A DNA stretch of 59,875 bases from Puniceicoccaceae bacterium K14 (GCA_022538095.1 JAKYXN010000034.1:1-59875), one strand, 5' to 3'. Positions 44,745-53,746 are shown, numbered from the stretch's first letter. The notes: generated by a model from the letters alone, not told the origin. Translations and numbers: made by a program.

Positions 44745-45470
44745 CTAAATAGTCGATTTTGTCGGGAAAACTTTACGACGTTTTCCTACGGCAGGCACTC
44801 GATTATTCGAGGGAGCCAAAGGCCTCTCCAACGTTTTTCGCGGCCGTGCCCCTGCTCTACAATTATCCGCTTCACACTTAACCTGAAATGCTTGCATATC
44901 CATAAAATGGTTAAGCATCTGCTCTGGAATTGGATAGTGATCCAGACCGGAACGGTCCAATTCTAGAAGCAACTCATGCGTCGCTTCCAGCGTAGACAAA
45001 CAACCTCGCTCGGGCTGACGCTTAATAACGTAGCGGCTAGGGGCCGCGTTGGAAAACATAATCTTTGGCAAACCCTGCAAGCTTTCGCTGTTCCTTAGCA
45101 TAGGACGAACTAGTCGCCAAGTAGCATCAAGCAAAAACACCACCAAGCGACGGTCTAAAAAATCCGACGCCTGCAATTCGCCCTTGGACAAATCACGAGC
45201 GTCCTTACCCGGGTAAAGCAAAACTGGATAATTTTTGGGATCCTCTATGAGTGATTGAACGGCCTCATTCTCATCAAAACTTTCGTCCACATGCAGCTCG
45301 CTATCAGCGAGGCAAAGATGAGTTAACCGACCGGTATTCAGTTTTATGTGTCGATTTTCATAAGGGTGCATCAGAATGACAAACTTCGTCCGCGTATGCA
45401 TAGGCACCACACGCATACACCAGCAAAGCGGCTGCGGTCGGTAACACTTGTAGCACATTTCTCGTCCCAT
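44745..45470 (-). CDS. DTW-domain protein (tRNA-uridine aminocarboxypropyltransferase family)
   Basis: This protein of about 241 residues has an N-terminal zinc-type Cys cluster (CYKCYRPQPLCWC). ILMHPYENRHIKLNTGRL and the signature LLDATWRLVRPML, the DxTW motif that names the family, follow, then PSRYVIKRQPERGCLSTLEA. DTW proteins such as TapT/TuaA make acp3U in tRNA with S-adenosylmethionine. The longest frame starts at TTG two codons earlier; ATG at 45470 is used. A fragment of a second copy lies at 37.3 kb. Confidence 0.9.
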   Translation of the reverse strand: MGREMCYKCYRPQPLCWCMRVVPMHTRTKFVILMHPYENRHIKLNTGRLTHLCLADSELHVDESFDENEAVQSLIEDPKNYPVLLYPGKDARDLSKGELQASDFLDRRLVVFLLDATWRLVRPMLRNSESLQGLPKIMFSNAAPSRYVIKRQPERGCLSTLEATHELLLELDRSGLDHYPIPEQMLNHFMDMQAFQVKCEADNCRAGARPRKTLERPLAPSNNRVPAVGKRRKVFPTKSTI

Positions 45471-45542
45471 AACCAAAAATGCTTATTGGAAGCCCAAAGT
45501 TTGACCAGAAAGAAAAATTGAAGAACGCACAATCCGCCAATT

Positions 45543-46052
45543 TTATCGCACATCCAAGATTTCAATCTCAAAAATAACCGTCGCATACGGGGGCACTTGT
45601 CCGGGGCGGCCTTTACTTTTGTAGGCGAACTGAGAGGGAATCGCGATTTCGTAAATGCCGCCTTTCTGCATCAAATGGATCGCCATTTCCCAGCCTTGGA
45701 TTACCTGCCGCGGCTTGGCCCCGATTTCGATCGTGTAGGTATGCCAGCGACCCGTTTTGCGATTAAAGACTGTACCGTCTAGCAAGCGACCTGTATAAAT
45801 GGACTCCACGACATCACCCACTTCAATAAACTTTCCCTCTCCAGAGCGAATTTCCTTAAAGCGTATCCCTCCAGCGATTACGGTCGCATCCGGCATTTCC
45901 TCCTCAACAACACGAGCCTGGTCAGGCGGAAGGAAATCCATCCATTCGTAAGGCACGCTCCTTTCGTTCTGAGCGGTCGATGAGATCACACCGACCACCG
46001 AGAAAAACGTCAAAAAAGCAGGCCTAAGGAATTTGTTTACGCAATGATACAT
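45543..46052 (-). CDS. Exported FKBP-type peptidyl-prolyl isomerase
   Basis: This protein of about 169 residues has a signal peptide (FLRPAFLTFFSVVGVISSTAQ) and a C-terminal FKBP domain. Domain segments are VGDVVESIYTGRLLDGTVFN, VIQGWEMAIHLMQKGG and PPYATVIFEIEILDV, including the VIxGW and final FxIxLxDV motifs. It should assist folding of periplasmic proteins. The longest frame starts at TTG; the ATG six codons later begins the signal peptide and is used, with a purine-rich GGAAG just before it. Confidence 0.88.
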   Translation of the reverse strand: MYHCVNKFLRPAFLTFFSVVGVISSTAQNERSVPYEWMDFLPPDQARVVEEEMPDATVIAGGIRFKEIRSGEGKFIEVGDVVESIYTGRLLDGTVFNRKTGRWHTYTIEIGAKPRQVIQGWEMAIHLMQKGGIYEIAIPSQFAYKSKGRPGQVPPYATVIFEIEILDVR

Positions 46053-46235
46053 CTTCCGCAAAGCGAGCAAATCTCATGCCGGAATTCCAAAGGGCAAGAG
46101 ACAGATATAGGCCAAGTATCGAACAAAGACAACGGCTTCGTCGTGATTGCGAAAAAAGGCACCCATTTGAAGAACAACTAAACGAGAAAACTATGGGTAC
46201 AATTCTAGTTAGATCAGCCTCAAATTTGAATACCT

Positions 46236-46559
46236 TCAATCGTATTGAGGCGAATTCATATCTCGGCTTGCAGCCTCGGCCTTATCGCCATCAAAGATCT
46301 TGCTGCTGATCGTCACTCCAAAATCTCTGCCTTCGTCGATGTATTCGTTATGTGAGAACGCGACAGCATTTTCCACTGAATCGAATTCGTACAAGCCACC
46401 CAAAGTGTTCGTGTTGATTCCAGTTAACCAAGTCTTACGGATAAGCCCCTCTACCTTCTTTAGCTTCTCGTTGATTGGGCCCCAAACCTCAGGAGTGAAG
46501 TCTTCCACGTTGATCTGCACTTCTCCATAAAGGAGTACTTTTTTGATATCTTTGCTCAT
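46236..46559 (-). CDS. YdhR-like small monooxygenase-fold protein
   Basis: This 107-residue protein resembles the YdhR family of dimeric alpha-beta barrels. EVQINVEDFTPEVWGPINEKL is followed by VEGLIRKTWLTGINTNTLGGLYEF then DSVENAVAF, matching the order in which YdhR reads GFLWKVWTE and EAGGIYLF. Family members are putative quinol or small-aromatic monooxygenases. It is divergent from a TetR gene, with two shared operators between, so it is probably induced by the ligand of that repressor. Confidence 0.75.
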   Translation of the reverse strand: MSKDIKKVLLYGEVQINVEDFTPEVWGPINEKLKKVEGLIRKTWLTGINTNTLGGLYEFDSVENAVAFSHNEYIDEGRDFGVTISSKIFDGDKAEAASRDMNSPQYD

Positions 46560-46591
46560 TTTTGAATTTCTTGTTTTGTTTCCTTAAAAAA

Positions 46592-46607
46592 TATAACGTT
46601 CGCTATA
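46592..46607. promoter_or_regulatory. TetR operator candidate 1 (YdhR side)
   Basis: TATAACGTTCGCTATA is an inverted repeat of the form TATAxCG-NN-CGxTATA. It lies between the predicted minus-strand promoter and the YdhR-like start codon. A second copy with the same core overlaps the TetR start codon. Confidence 0.6.
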
Positions 46608-46622
46608 TTTAATTCGATGTCA

Positions 46623-46651
46623 GATAAATTTCTGCGGTTGACCATTGTCAA
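46623..46651 (-). promoter_or_regulatory. Predicted sigma-70 promoter of the YdhR-like gene
   Basis: On the minus strand TTGACA (46646-46651) and TTTATC (46623-46628) are separated by 17 nt. The -35 is a consensus match and the -10 a moderate one. Operator candidate 1 falls just downstream of the expected transcription start. Confidence 0.5.
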
Positions 46652-46658
46652 ACTAAAA

Positions 46659-46674
46659 TATAACGACCGTTATG
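46659..46674. promoter_or_regulatory. TetR operator candidate 2 (overlaps TetR start)
   Basis: TATAACGACCGTTATG is an inverted repeat with TATAACG and CGTTATA-like arms, sharing the core of candidate 1. Its last three bases are the ATG of the TetR gene, so binding would block that gene directly. Confidence 0.6.
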
Positions 46675-47256
46675 AAAATAACCGGCAAAAATGATAAGCG
46701 ACGTGAAAAGACCCGTCAGAATATGCTGCTAGCAGCCAGCAAAGGCTTTCGATCTCATGGTTTCGAGGGGATCGGCGTCGATACCATAGCTAAGGGCGCT
46801 GGAGCTACATCAGGCGCATTCTACGCTCACCTTGGCTCAAAAAAGAATGCATTTTTATACGCCTTAGAGCTCGGTCTTCAAGAAGTTGTGCAAAGCGTCC
46901 CGAAATTTCAGAACGAACACGATGAACTCTGGCTAGAGGCATTCGCAGACTACTACCTCGGGTCTACTCATCGCAAAGACCTTGCTTGCGGGTGTGCAAT
47001 GGCCTCTCTTTCACCCGATATTGCTCGGCAAACTAAAGAAGCCCAAACCCTATACGCTCAGTACATGGAAAAGATCGCCGCCCTTGTCGCCAAAGGCCTA
47101 ACTGGGAACAACCAAGACGAAAAATTGTCTCGGGCTTGGAGTTTTCTAAGTATCCTCATCGGTGGACTAACCGTAACTCGAGCTTTGGGAGACAACCCAA
47201 CTGCCGAAACCATCGCCAGCAACATAAAGCAAAAAGCTCTAGAAGTCGCAGGCTGA
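46672..47256 (+). CDS. TetR-family repressor paired with the YdhR-like gene
   Basis: This 194-residue TetR protein has its HTH at about 12-60 (LLAASKGFRSHGFEGIGVDT, IAKGAGATSGAFYAHLGSKK). The C-terminal domain includes DLACGCAMASLSPDIARQ, a signature shared with the group of TetR regulators next to oxidoreductase genes. The start codon lies inside one of two matched operator candidates, which predicts autorepression. About 230 bases without a gene follow. Confidence 0.9.
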   Translation: MKITGKNDKRREKTRQNMLLAASKGFRSHGFEGIGVDTIAKGAGATSGAFYAHLGSKKNAFLYALELGLQEVVQSVPKFQNEHDELWLEAFADYYLGSTHRKDLACGCAMASLSPDIARQTKEAQTLYAQYMEKIAALVAKGLTGNNQDEKLSRAWSFLSILIGGLTVTRALGDNPTAETIASNIKQKALEVAG

Positions 47257-47489
47257 TCGAACTAACGCTACCAGAAACAGTTAAACAAAGCATACAAGAC
47301 TCCACGTTACAGTCTTTCCAAAACCTCGAGACAATATCATCAACCCATTATCGCCGATTCCACACATTAGTCTCATCAACGTGAACTAATTTTAGATAGT
47401 GGTCAGGATATTACAAAATGATTTACATGGACTTTGCTCAAATCGCGACGCGATGGTTGGTTGAAACCCAACAAGTCGGCTCAGGCATC

Positions 47490-47894
47490 TTAGCTTTGAA
47501 CGACCCCCAATTGCTGCAACAAAGCCAATTGATCGAGAAGTTCCCACTCTTCTTTTATCAGGCCTTCTTCGAAACGACTGATAACGACCCCTTGAAGCTG
47601 TACTGCTTTCCCGGTTGCTGGCAAATCGAGAAATTCCCCCTTTTGTGTCCCATTCATTGTGAGTTTCGTAACGACTGACTCGTCTTCTTCGATTTGGTCA
47701 TCGATTTTGATCTGCAAATCAGGGAACGCCGCTCGCAAAGCAACGATAAACCCCATCAAGTCATCTAGGCCACGCATACTCTCAGTCGGTGATTGATAGC
47801 GGTAATCAGGGTGTATAATATTTTTTAATACATTCAAGTTACCTCGTTTAAAGGCTTCTTCGATCAATAGTTGAATTGTTTCTTTTTGAGTCAT
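47490..47894 (-). CDS. SnoaL-like ester cyclase family protein
   Basis: This 134-residue NTF2/SnoaL-fold protein has EEAFKRGNLNVLKNIIHPDY, GLDDLMGFIVALRAAFPDL and TMNGTQKGEFLDLPATGK, the usual order in the ester-cyclase-type SnoaL group. Members act on small polyketide-like or otherwise unknown substrates. It is the last gene of a minus-strand set (NmrA-like, DUF1772-like, SnoaL-like) opposite an AraC regulator. Confidence 0.8.
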   Translation of the reverse strand: MTQKETIQLLIEEAFKRGNLNVLKNIIHPDYRYQSPTESMRGLDDLMGFIVALRAAFPDLQIKIDDQIEEDESVVTKLTMNGTQKGEFLDLPATGKAVQLQGVVISRFEEGLIKEEWELLDQLALLQQLGVVQS

Positions 47895-47933
47895 TTTGAT
47901 TAGATTTCGTTGTTAATTTCTTAGTGTTACAGA

Positions 47934-48416
47934 CTACAATTTGATCAACCCTACCAATATCAATAGAGCTGAGGCCATAGAAGCAGTGGTTCTTATATGA
48001 TTCCAAAAGGTCCATCGTTCTAAATAGTGGGACCAACGCACCTCGCCTTCCGCGACTGATTGCGAGACCGAAGCGAGTTGATTGTTTAGAGGTACATTAA
48101 AAATTCCAGTAACTCCAAACGTCCCAACAATATAGCACAAACCTCCGATCAAAAACCAATAAGAATTAGATTCCACAAGTGGCGTCAGTGAAACACTCGC
48201 TAAGACCAAAGACGCTACTGCTGTACCCATAAAAACACCGAGGAACGCGGGGTTAATAACCACAATATTTATCGATTGCATCGCTCGAATGCCTTCCTGG
48301 AAAGGCAAACAACCTAAAGCCTTCATAACAAAAGTCGAAAATGCATAAAAGATGCCTCCCACTAAGGCTGACCCAAGCACGGCAGAAACTGCAACAATTA
48401 GAATCCAATTATTCAT
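47934..48416 (-). CDS. DUF1772/anthrone-oxygenase-like membrane protein
   Basis: This protein of about 160 residues has four hydrophobic helices. The opening (WILIVAVSAVLGSALVGGIF, then YAFSTFVMKAL) and MQSINIVVINPAFLGVFMGT are typical of the DUF1772 family. The longest frame begins 8 codons inside the upstream gene; the ATG at 48416 overlaps the NmrA-like stop as ATGA and is the natural start. The function is unknown; some relatives are called anthrone oxygenases. Confidence 0.82.
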   Translation of the reverse strand: MNNWILIVAVSAVLGSALVGGIFYAFSTFVMKALGCLPFQEGIRAMQSINIVVINPAFLGVFMGTAVASLVLASVSLTPLVESNSYWFLIGGLCYIVGTFGVTGIFNVPLNNQLASVSQSVAEGEVRWSHYLERWTFWNHIRTTASMASALLILVGLIKL

Positions 48417-49270
48417 GACATAACTTCCTCCCGATCCCAAACCCCGCTCGCAGCCGCTTCTTTCGCATAATCAGAGAAATCCCGAGCGGGTCGACCCAGC
48501 GCTTGCATAACACCATCGACGACATAGGCGTTACGACCATCAAACACATCAGCAATTAGTTCTGCGATAGGACGCGATTCCTCTTCTGGATAGCCATGCC
48601 TTATTAATTCCTTTGCGTACTCCTCAATGGATACGGAATGAAAAAGTATCTCCCGACCAATCGCATCGCTCAGTTCAGTAACCACCTCTTCAAGATCCAT
48701 AACTCGTGGACCAGTCAACTCGTACAATTTGCCAATATGCTTATCATCTGTCAGAGATGCGAAAACGACATCTGCGATATCTTCCGTATCAACAAATGGT
48801 TCCTTCGAATTCGCGACCGGCATCGATAAGTGACCGGCACGAATAGAATCGGTAAACGCTTCGCTAAAGTTCTGATTGAATACAGAGCAACGCACCACGG
48901 TCCAAGCTGCCCCTGATCGTTCTATGCGTTTTTCGGCATCCTGAGCGCCCGCTTCTCCACGTCCGGAAAGAAGTACCAAACGTTTCAATCCTTTGCTAAC
49001 TGCCAGTTTTGCAAAGTCCTCAACAATTTCAGCAGCTCCCGGAAAAGAGAGATCTGGGTAGAAAGTTAAGTAAGCCGCATCAACTCCCTTTATAGCATCA
49101 TTCCAAGTCTCTCGGTCATTCCAATCAAAACGAGTCTCCCCGGATCTCGATGCTGCCTTAACTGGGTGGTCGGCCACTCGCAAGCGTTGCATAACACGGC
49201 GTCCTGTCTTACCACTAGCGCCTATCACAAGTATTGTTTTTTTAGTTACAGAATTTGATTTTGCTGTCAT
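48413..49270 (-). CDS. NmrA-like NAD(P)-binding protein
   Basis: This 285-residue atypical SDR has the N-terminal ILVIGASGKTGRRVMQRL and VDAAYLTFYPD. LVLLSGRGEAGAQDAEKRIERS, split here only by hydrophilic loops, and VVRCSVFNQNF are typical of the NmrA/quinone-reductase-2-like group. These proteins sense the NADP redox state or reduce quinones. It leads the minus-strand three-gene set and is divergent from an AraC regulator 318 bp away. Confidence 0.88.
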   Translation of the reverse strand: MTAKSNSVTKKTILVIGASGKTGRRVMQRLRVADHPVKAASRSGETRFDWNDRETWNDAIKGVDAAYLTFYPDLSFPGAAEIVEDFAKLAVSKGLKRLVLLSGRGEAGAQDAEKRIERSGAAWTVVRCSVFNQNFSEAFTDSIRAGHLSMPVANSKEPFVDTEDIADVVFASLTDDKHIGKLYELTGPRVMDLEEVVTELSDAIGREILFHSVSIEEYAKELIRHGYPEEESRPIAELIADVFDGRNAYVVDGVMQALGRPARDFSDYAKEAAASGVWDREEVMS

Positions 49271-49588
49271 AACAACAATACCTTATCTCACTCTTTCAAA
49301 TCCCGCCATAGCCGAGATGCTCAAACTCATACGCAATCGTCTTAAATAAGAAAAATTCCCCTGACCCTTGTTTATCTCCGTCAAAAAAACAGGCTTCACT
49401 CCGCCCTATACTTGTTTCCGGTTGGATTCTCGGCGCTCGCAGTTCTAACGGCGAGTTGAGCTTCATTGAAAGCATAGAAGTACTCTCTTTTCAGATACAA
49501 TCTGAAGAATTGAATTTGGGAGACCGATCAATTTCTTGCTATTTTCTAAGCGAACAGCATTTATAATATCCGAAATTAATCGTCTCAA
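49271..49588. promoter_or_regulatory. Divergent control region between NmrA-like and AraC genes
   Basis: These 318 bases hold no open frame. A perfect TATAAT -10 candidate for the AraC gene lies at 49562-49567 on the plus strand, 21 bp before its ATG, but no good -35 is at the right distance, as often seen with activator-dependent promoters. No clear palindrome was found. Confidence 0.4.
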
Positions 49589-50536
49589 ATGAAGGAAATT
49601 GATGAATTTAGCGGCCTACTCGAGGGACCTCGCGCTAGAGGTGCCTTCACGCTTCGTGGATTGCTTTCGTCTCCCTGGTCACTGCGAATCGAAGCGGATT
49701 CTCCTCTAACCGTCATAGCCATGGTTAAAGGAGAGATTAAGATCACCCACGACAATGGAGAAACCGTCTCGTTAGCTCCTGGTGATGTAGCGATCACCCA
49801 CGCGCCTGGCCACTATACGGTAAGCGATGGCATTACAGCCGAGCCCACAATAACAATTTATCCCGGACAAGACTGCCGCGCTCCTGATGGAAGATCCTTG
49901 CACGACGAACTCAGCCTAGGTGTTAGAACCTGGGGCAACGACCCAAACGCTTCTAACTTGATGCTAGTGGGTAGCTATGAATCGCTGAGCGATGTGAGCG
50001 AGCGCCTTCTCTCAGCACTACCGCCAATCCTATGGGTAAAAAGCAAAGAATGGGACTCACCCTTGATACAATTGCTCAACGATGAGATGGCTCGCGATGC
50101 CCCCGGCCAAGCAGCCGTCCTCGATAGACTGCTAGACATGCTACTCATCGCCATCCTTCGAATATGGTTCGAAAAAAAGGATCAGAAGGAACAGCCCTGG
50201 TATCAGGCCAAAGGAGACAGCGTGGTCAACAAGACGCTCAAGATGATTCATCAAAACCCAGCTCACCCCTGGTCGCTCACAACACTGGCAGCTAAAGTCG
50301 GTGTCTCTCGAGCCGCACTTGCCCGACGCTTCCACGACACCGTCGGAGAACCACCTATGACTTTCCTAACCCACTGGCGCTTGGCCCTCGCCGCCGATTT
50401 GCTGTGCGACCCCGAAGCCACAGTCGGAACCGTCGCCGAACAAGTCGGCTACAGCAGCCCCTACGCCCTGAGCTCCGCCTTCAAGCGCGTCCGTGGAGTC
50501 AGCCCACAAGAGCATCGGGAGAAGTCATTAGCCTAG
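49589..50536 (+). CDS. AraC-family regulator with cupin domain
   Basis: This 315-residue protein has an N-terminal cupin-type ligand domain of the AraC_binding/Cupin_6 type (SPWSLRIEADSPLTVIAMVK, SLAPGDVAITHAPGHYTV). A C-terminal AraC DNA-binding domain follows (about 215-312, WSLTTLAAKVGVSRAALARR, VGYSSPYALSSAFKRVRGVS then PQEHR). Such regulators often control a divergent oxidoreductase set, here probably NmrA-DUF1772-SnoaL. Confidence 0.92.
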   Translation: MKEIDEFSGLLEGPRARGAFTLRGLLSSPWSLRIEADSPLTVIAMVKGEIKITHDNGETVSLAPGDVAITHAPGHYTVSDGITAEPTITIYPGQDCRAPDGRSLHDELSLGVRTWGNDPNASNLMLVGSYESLSDVSERLLSALPPILWVKSKEWDSPLIQLLNDEMARDAPGQAAVLDRLLDMLLIAILRIWFEKKDQKEQPWYQAKGDSVVNKTLKMIHQNPAHPWSLTTLAAKVGVSRAALARRFHDTVGEPPMTFLTHWRLALAADLLCDPEATVGTVAEQVGYSSPYALSSAFKRVRGVSPQEHREKSLA

Positions 50537-50548
50537 AAACAAAATAAA

Positions 50549-50570
50549 GCCCGCCAATTTAATGGCGGGC
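50549..50570. terminator. Hairpin terminator between convergent AraC and SDR genes
   Basis: GCCCGCCA and TGGCGGGC form a perfect 8-bp GC-rich stem with a 6-nt loop. On the minus strand it is followed by TTTATTTTG, a T-rich run suited to end the SDR transcript. It may also end the AraC transcript 13 bp after that stop codon. Confidence 0.75.
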
Positions 50571-50598
50571 ACAAACTTAAGCTTTCACAAACCGTCGA

Positions 50599-51342
50599 TT
50601 ACGCTGGCTGGAGCATTCCTGTAACCATTTTTTCAAGAGTCTTTTGACCCGCAAAGTACGCTTCTTTGTAGTTATCGGCGAATGCATCGGTAAAAACATC
50701 TTCCACTCCGTTTTCTACGTCATCAAATACTTTGTTCACCGCAGCTTCAACAGTCGCCTTTTCCATCTCCATTCCTTTAGCCATGTCGGTGTCTATAGGT
50801 CCTGGATACACTCCAGCAACAAACGTATTTTGCTCGGCAAGTAAAAAGCGGATTCCAGCAATAAGAGAATGGATCGCCGCCTTCGAATCGCTGTAAGTTG
50901 GTATCAATGGAAAGCTCGTTAATCCCGCAACGCTACTTAGAGTGATAATTCCGCCGCCTCCATTCGATTTCAAAATCGGGGCAAAAGCGCGAGTCAAGTA
51001 AAGGACTCCCCAATAATTTACTTCGAATTCTAAGCGAGCCTTCGCGATATCTCCAGTGAATAGATCTTCACCTCCTAACGCTCCAGCATTGTTGATTAGA
51101 AGCGTTACATCCTGAGCGGCCCCTACCGCTTCAGCAACCTGCTTTTCATCGGTTACATCAAGGTTCAAAAGAACAACGCGACCCGGATTTTGCGAAGCCA
51201 GCTCCGATAGTGATTCCGTATTGCGAGCCGTCGCATAGACCTTTGAAGCCCCGCGATTCAAGAGTTCCTGCACAAAGCCACGACCAATCCCGCGGTTGCT
51301 GCCTGTTACGAATGCAATCTGATTTTCGATTTTGATGCTCAT
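50599..51342 (-). CDS. SDR family oxidoreductase beside a TetR gene
   Basis: This 247-residue classical SDR has AFVTGSNRGIGRGFVQEL, LLINNAGAL, ITLSSVAGL and catalytic YSDSK. It is divergent from the TetR gene at 51471 with a palindromic operator candidate between them, so it is probably induced when that repressor meets its ligand, most likely a reactive carbonyl or aromatic. The substrate is unknown. Confidence 0.9.
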   Translation of the reverse strand: MSIKIENQIAFVTGSNRGIGRGFVQELLNRGASKVYATARNTESLSELASQNPGRVVLLNLDVTDEKQVAEAVGAAQDVTLLINNAGALGGEDLFTGDIAKARLEFEVNYWGVLYLTRAFAPILKSNGGGGIITLSSVAGLTSFPLIPTYSDSKAAIHSLIAGIRFLLAEQNTFVAGVYPGPIDTDMAKGMEMEKATVEAAVNKVFDDVENGVEDVFTDAFADNYKEAYFAGQKTLEKMVTGMLQPA

Positions 51343-51430
51343 AATTTTATTTTATTGGTTTTTTTGAGTTGAGTTAATAAATGAATGATCAATCAAAAAC
51401 TAAACCAAGAAGCGCTTGTCAAATAATTAT

Positions 51431-51440
51431 TGAACGTTCA
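51431..51440. promoter_or_regulatory. Palindromic operator candidate between SDR and TetR genes
   Basis: TGAACGTTCA is a perfect 10-bp palindrome 30 bp before the TetR start codon. It sits inside a longer partial inverted repeat (ATTGAA and TTCAAT arms). A related sequence around TGATCA lies about 45 bp away near 51386. Confidence 0.5.
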
Positions 51441-51470
51441 TTCAATTTAATTCACTTTAACTCAAAAATC

Positions 51471-52082
51471 ATGGCGAGACCCGCAAAGTTTAAAAACGAA
51501 GATATTCTAGAAGCGACAATGGAGCTTTTCTGGGAAAACGGGTACCGGGGTGTTTCCATTAGCGACATCGTCAAAGCCACAGGCGTTCTCGCCGGCAGTA
51601 TCTACGGGCGATTTGGCAGCAAAGAAGGCGTGTTTATCGAGTGTATTCATCATTATGCCAAGCAAACCGAAGGTTTTTGGGGAGAAGCAGAAAAAGCCGC
51701 GACACCCCTAGGCAAGATCGAAGCGCTCTTTAACGGAATCGTAGAAAACTCACTTAAACCATGCGATCGGAAGGGCTGCTTCGTCATGAACGCCATGCTA
51801 GAACTCTCTCACCAAAACGAACAAATAGCTGCCATTACACAAAGCTACGTTCAACAAAGTGAAGGCTGGATAAAGGCACAAATCGAAGAAGCAAAGCGGA
51901 CCCATGAGCTAAAAGAAGATACAAACAGCGACCAACTCGCCCTCTCGCTATATGGGATTATCTACGGAATTCGAGGAATGTCTAAAGCAATCGACACCGA
52001 AGAGCGAATACGGGCTTACCATAAAAATGTGCTAACAGCTCTACTCGACCCTCACAAAACTCAACCTTTGCGTGGTCAATAG
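51471..52082 (+). CDS. TetR-family repressor paired with the SDR gene
   Basis: This protein of about 203 residues has an HTH at about 10-55 (ILEATMELFWENGYRGVSIS, DIVKATGVLAGSIYGRFGSK). The longer frame from 51381 includes operator-like sequence, so the ATG at 51471 (MARPAKFKNED), the usual start in this subgroup, is used. CDRKGCFVMNAMLELS is typical of TetR proteins near SDR genes. Autoregulation through the palindrome upstream is likely. Confidence 0.9.
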   Translation: MARPAKFKNEDILEATMELFWENGYRGVSISDIVKATGVLAGSIYGRFGSKEGVFIECIHHYAKQTEGFWGEAEKAATPLGKIEALFNGIVENSLKPCDRKGCFVMNAMLELSHQNEQIAAITQSYVQQSEGWIKAQIEEAKRTHELKEDTNSDQLALSLYGIIYGIRGMSKAIDTEERIRAYHKNVLTALLDPHKTQPLRGQ

Positions 52083-52097
52083 AATTAGGCGAGCCTA

Positions 52098-52289
52098 CTA
52101 CTTAACGTTTCGCTTCTTTGACCCAATTGCGACGCCTAAAGCCACTCCTAGACCTGCCCCGAGTCCAACCCACAAGGCGAGATTGCCAAGGCTAACACCC
52201 AAAGCGGCTCCTATACCCACTCCAACCGCAATTCCAGCCCCGACGAATTCAATAGAATTCTCTCTCTCAGATTTCCCATTCTTGTTCAT
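52098..52289 (-). CDS. Small glycine-zipper membrane protein
   Basis: This 63-residue protein has a hydrophilic start and then two glycine-rich hydrophobic stretches (about 15-33 and 38-57, with repeated GxxxG spacing such as GAGIAVGVGIGAALG). The stretches likely form a packed helical hairpin in the membrane, and the C-terminus is basic. Similar small glycine-zipper proteins are widespread and of unknown role. The ATG at 52289 is preferred over the longer frame, whose upstream part is not membrane-like. Confidence 0.6.
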   Translation of the reverse strand: MNKNGKSERENSIEFVGAGIAVGVGIGAALGVSLGNLALWVGLGAGLGVALGVAIGSKKRNVK

Positions 52290-52406
52290 TGTAAATACTC
52301 TAGCTAGTTCAAACTCTATAACTTTGTAGTTCGTTAACAACCATAACACGCATTTATTACCTAACTGTTACCAAACACGGATTCGAAGCAATTTGAAGTC
52401 AACAGT

Positions 52407-53735
52407 TCACCCCCACAGCATGCCACCTGTTTCGACTCGAGCACCTATTCGTCGTAGTAAATTAACTACGCCATTGTAAGCCCTATCAAAGAAGATATAG
52501 TCTTTGGGCAATCTATCCATCTCTTTAACTGTTTTAGCACTTTGACGCAAATTCGCATTGGGCATTCGGGGATGCTGACCGAAATCGTAAACAGCATCCA
52601 AATACGGTAACCTCAGCCAATCCTGCAATGGGCCAAACGTCGGATGAGACATCCGTTCATACAAATCTATGGTATAGTTCTCAGAATAGAGACCAATCCC
52701 CTTGTAGGCTTCCAAAACTTCTTCCAAATGCTCACCATCGCGATTCGCCACGATCGCCTTCAATGCCTCCATCATTTTCCCAGGAAACTCTCTGTCCACT
52801 TGTTTCACACAGCCAAAGTCTAACACTCCCAAATCACCATTGCTCAGCACCATGAAATTTCCGGAATGGGGATCTGCATGAATTCTTTTCAAATTATAGA
52901 AACAATGGGAAAAGAAATCGATAAGCTTCTGTCCCACAGCGTCTTTCTCTGTCTGGCTTGGACCCGTCCCCAACCAATCATCGAAATGCATTCCATCTAA
53001 ACGCTCCATACTCAATACGCGACCTCCAGACGTTTCTTCAAACACTTTTGGTATACGTATTCCCTCAATCGCTACGTTTTCGCGAAACCACGTCAGGTTC
53101 TCCGCTTCATTTCGATAGTCGATTTCCTCAAGCAGGCGCTCCTCAATTTCATCTAAGCAATCGCTCAACATGTCTCTTCGCGGCAACGCACCAGATCTGC
53201 CAGCGACGTCTACCAACATAGTGCGCATCATCCGTAAATCGCTACCGATCGTCGCTCCAATCCCCGGATACTGAACCTTCACAGCAATATTCTCTCCGTT
53301 TTTGGATACTGCTCGATGGACCTGGCCTAAACTCGCTGCGGCAAATGCTTCCGAATCGAAACTCTCGAATAACTTTCCTGGGCCCATACCCCATTCCTTT
53401 TGGAAGACCTTCAGAATCAATGCACGGTTAAGTGGAGACATTTTATGACAGGCCTTCGCGAGCTCCTTCCTCATTGCCTCCGGAAGCAAGTCAGCTTCTT
53501 GACTCAATGCTTGAGAAACTTTCAAAGCAGTACCGCGCAGCATTCCCAATGTTTTTATGATAAGCTTTCCCAACTCTTCTTCATGCTGCGACTGTTCCTC
53601 TTCACTGAATGCCTTGCCCTTAAGAGCTTTTTTGCTCAGGTGAGCCAGTTGCTTAGCTCCCAGCTTGGTGGCCGCCATTCCAGTGACTGTCGCCCTTTTT
53701 AGGCGACCTGTCGGGATAGGTTCTTCTTCCATCAT
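52407..53735 (-). CDS. ABC1/UbiB (AarF) family atypical kinase
   Basis: This 442-residue protein has the KxGQ-like region (LKVSQALSQEADLLPEAMRK, with Ser in place of the usual Gly), the Ala-rich loop AAASLGQVHRA, and the invariant Lys in IAVKVQYPG. The catalytic DPHSGNFMVL and the metal-binding LGVLDFGCV are also present. UbiB-type proteins act in ubiquinone biosynthesis or lipid handling. It is 12 bp from the TetR gene upstream, with which it forms an operon. Confidence 0.92.
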   Translation of the reverse strand: MMEEEPIPTGRLKRATVTGMAATKLGAKQLAHLSKKALKGKAFSEEEQSQHEEELGKLIIKTLGMLRGTALKVSQALSQEADLLPEAMRKELAKACHKMSPLNRALILKVFQKEWGMGPGKLFESFDSEAFAAASLGQVHRAVSKNGENIAVKVQYPGIGATIGSDLRMMRTMLVDVAGRSGALPRRDMLSDCLDEIEERLLEEIDYRNEAENLTWFRENVAIEGIRIPKVFEETSGGRVLSMERLDGMHFDDWLGTGPSQTEKDAVGQKLIDFFSHCFYNLKRIHADPHSGNFMVLSNGDLGVLDFGCVKQVDREFPGKMMEALKAIVANRDGEHLEEVLEAYKGIGLYSENYTIDLYERMSHPTFGPLQDWLRLPYLDAVYDFGQHPRMPNANLRQSAKTVKEMDRLPKDYIFFDRAYNGVVNLLRRIGARVETGGMLWG

Positions 53736-53746
53736 TATAAAAATTG

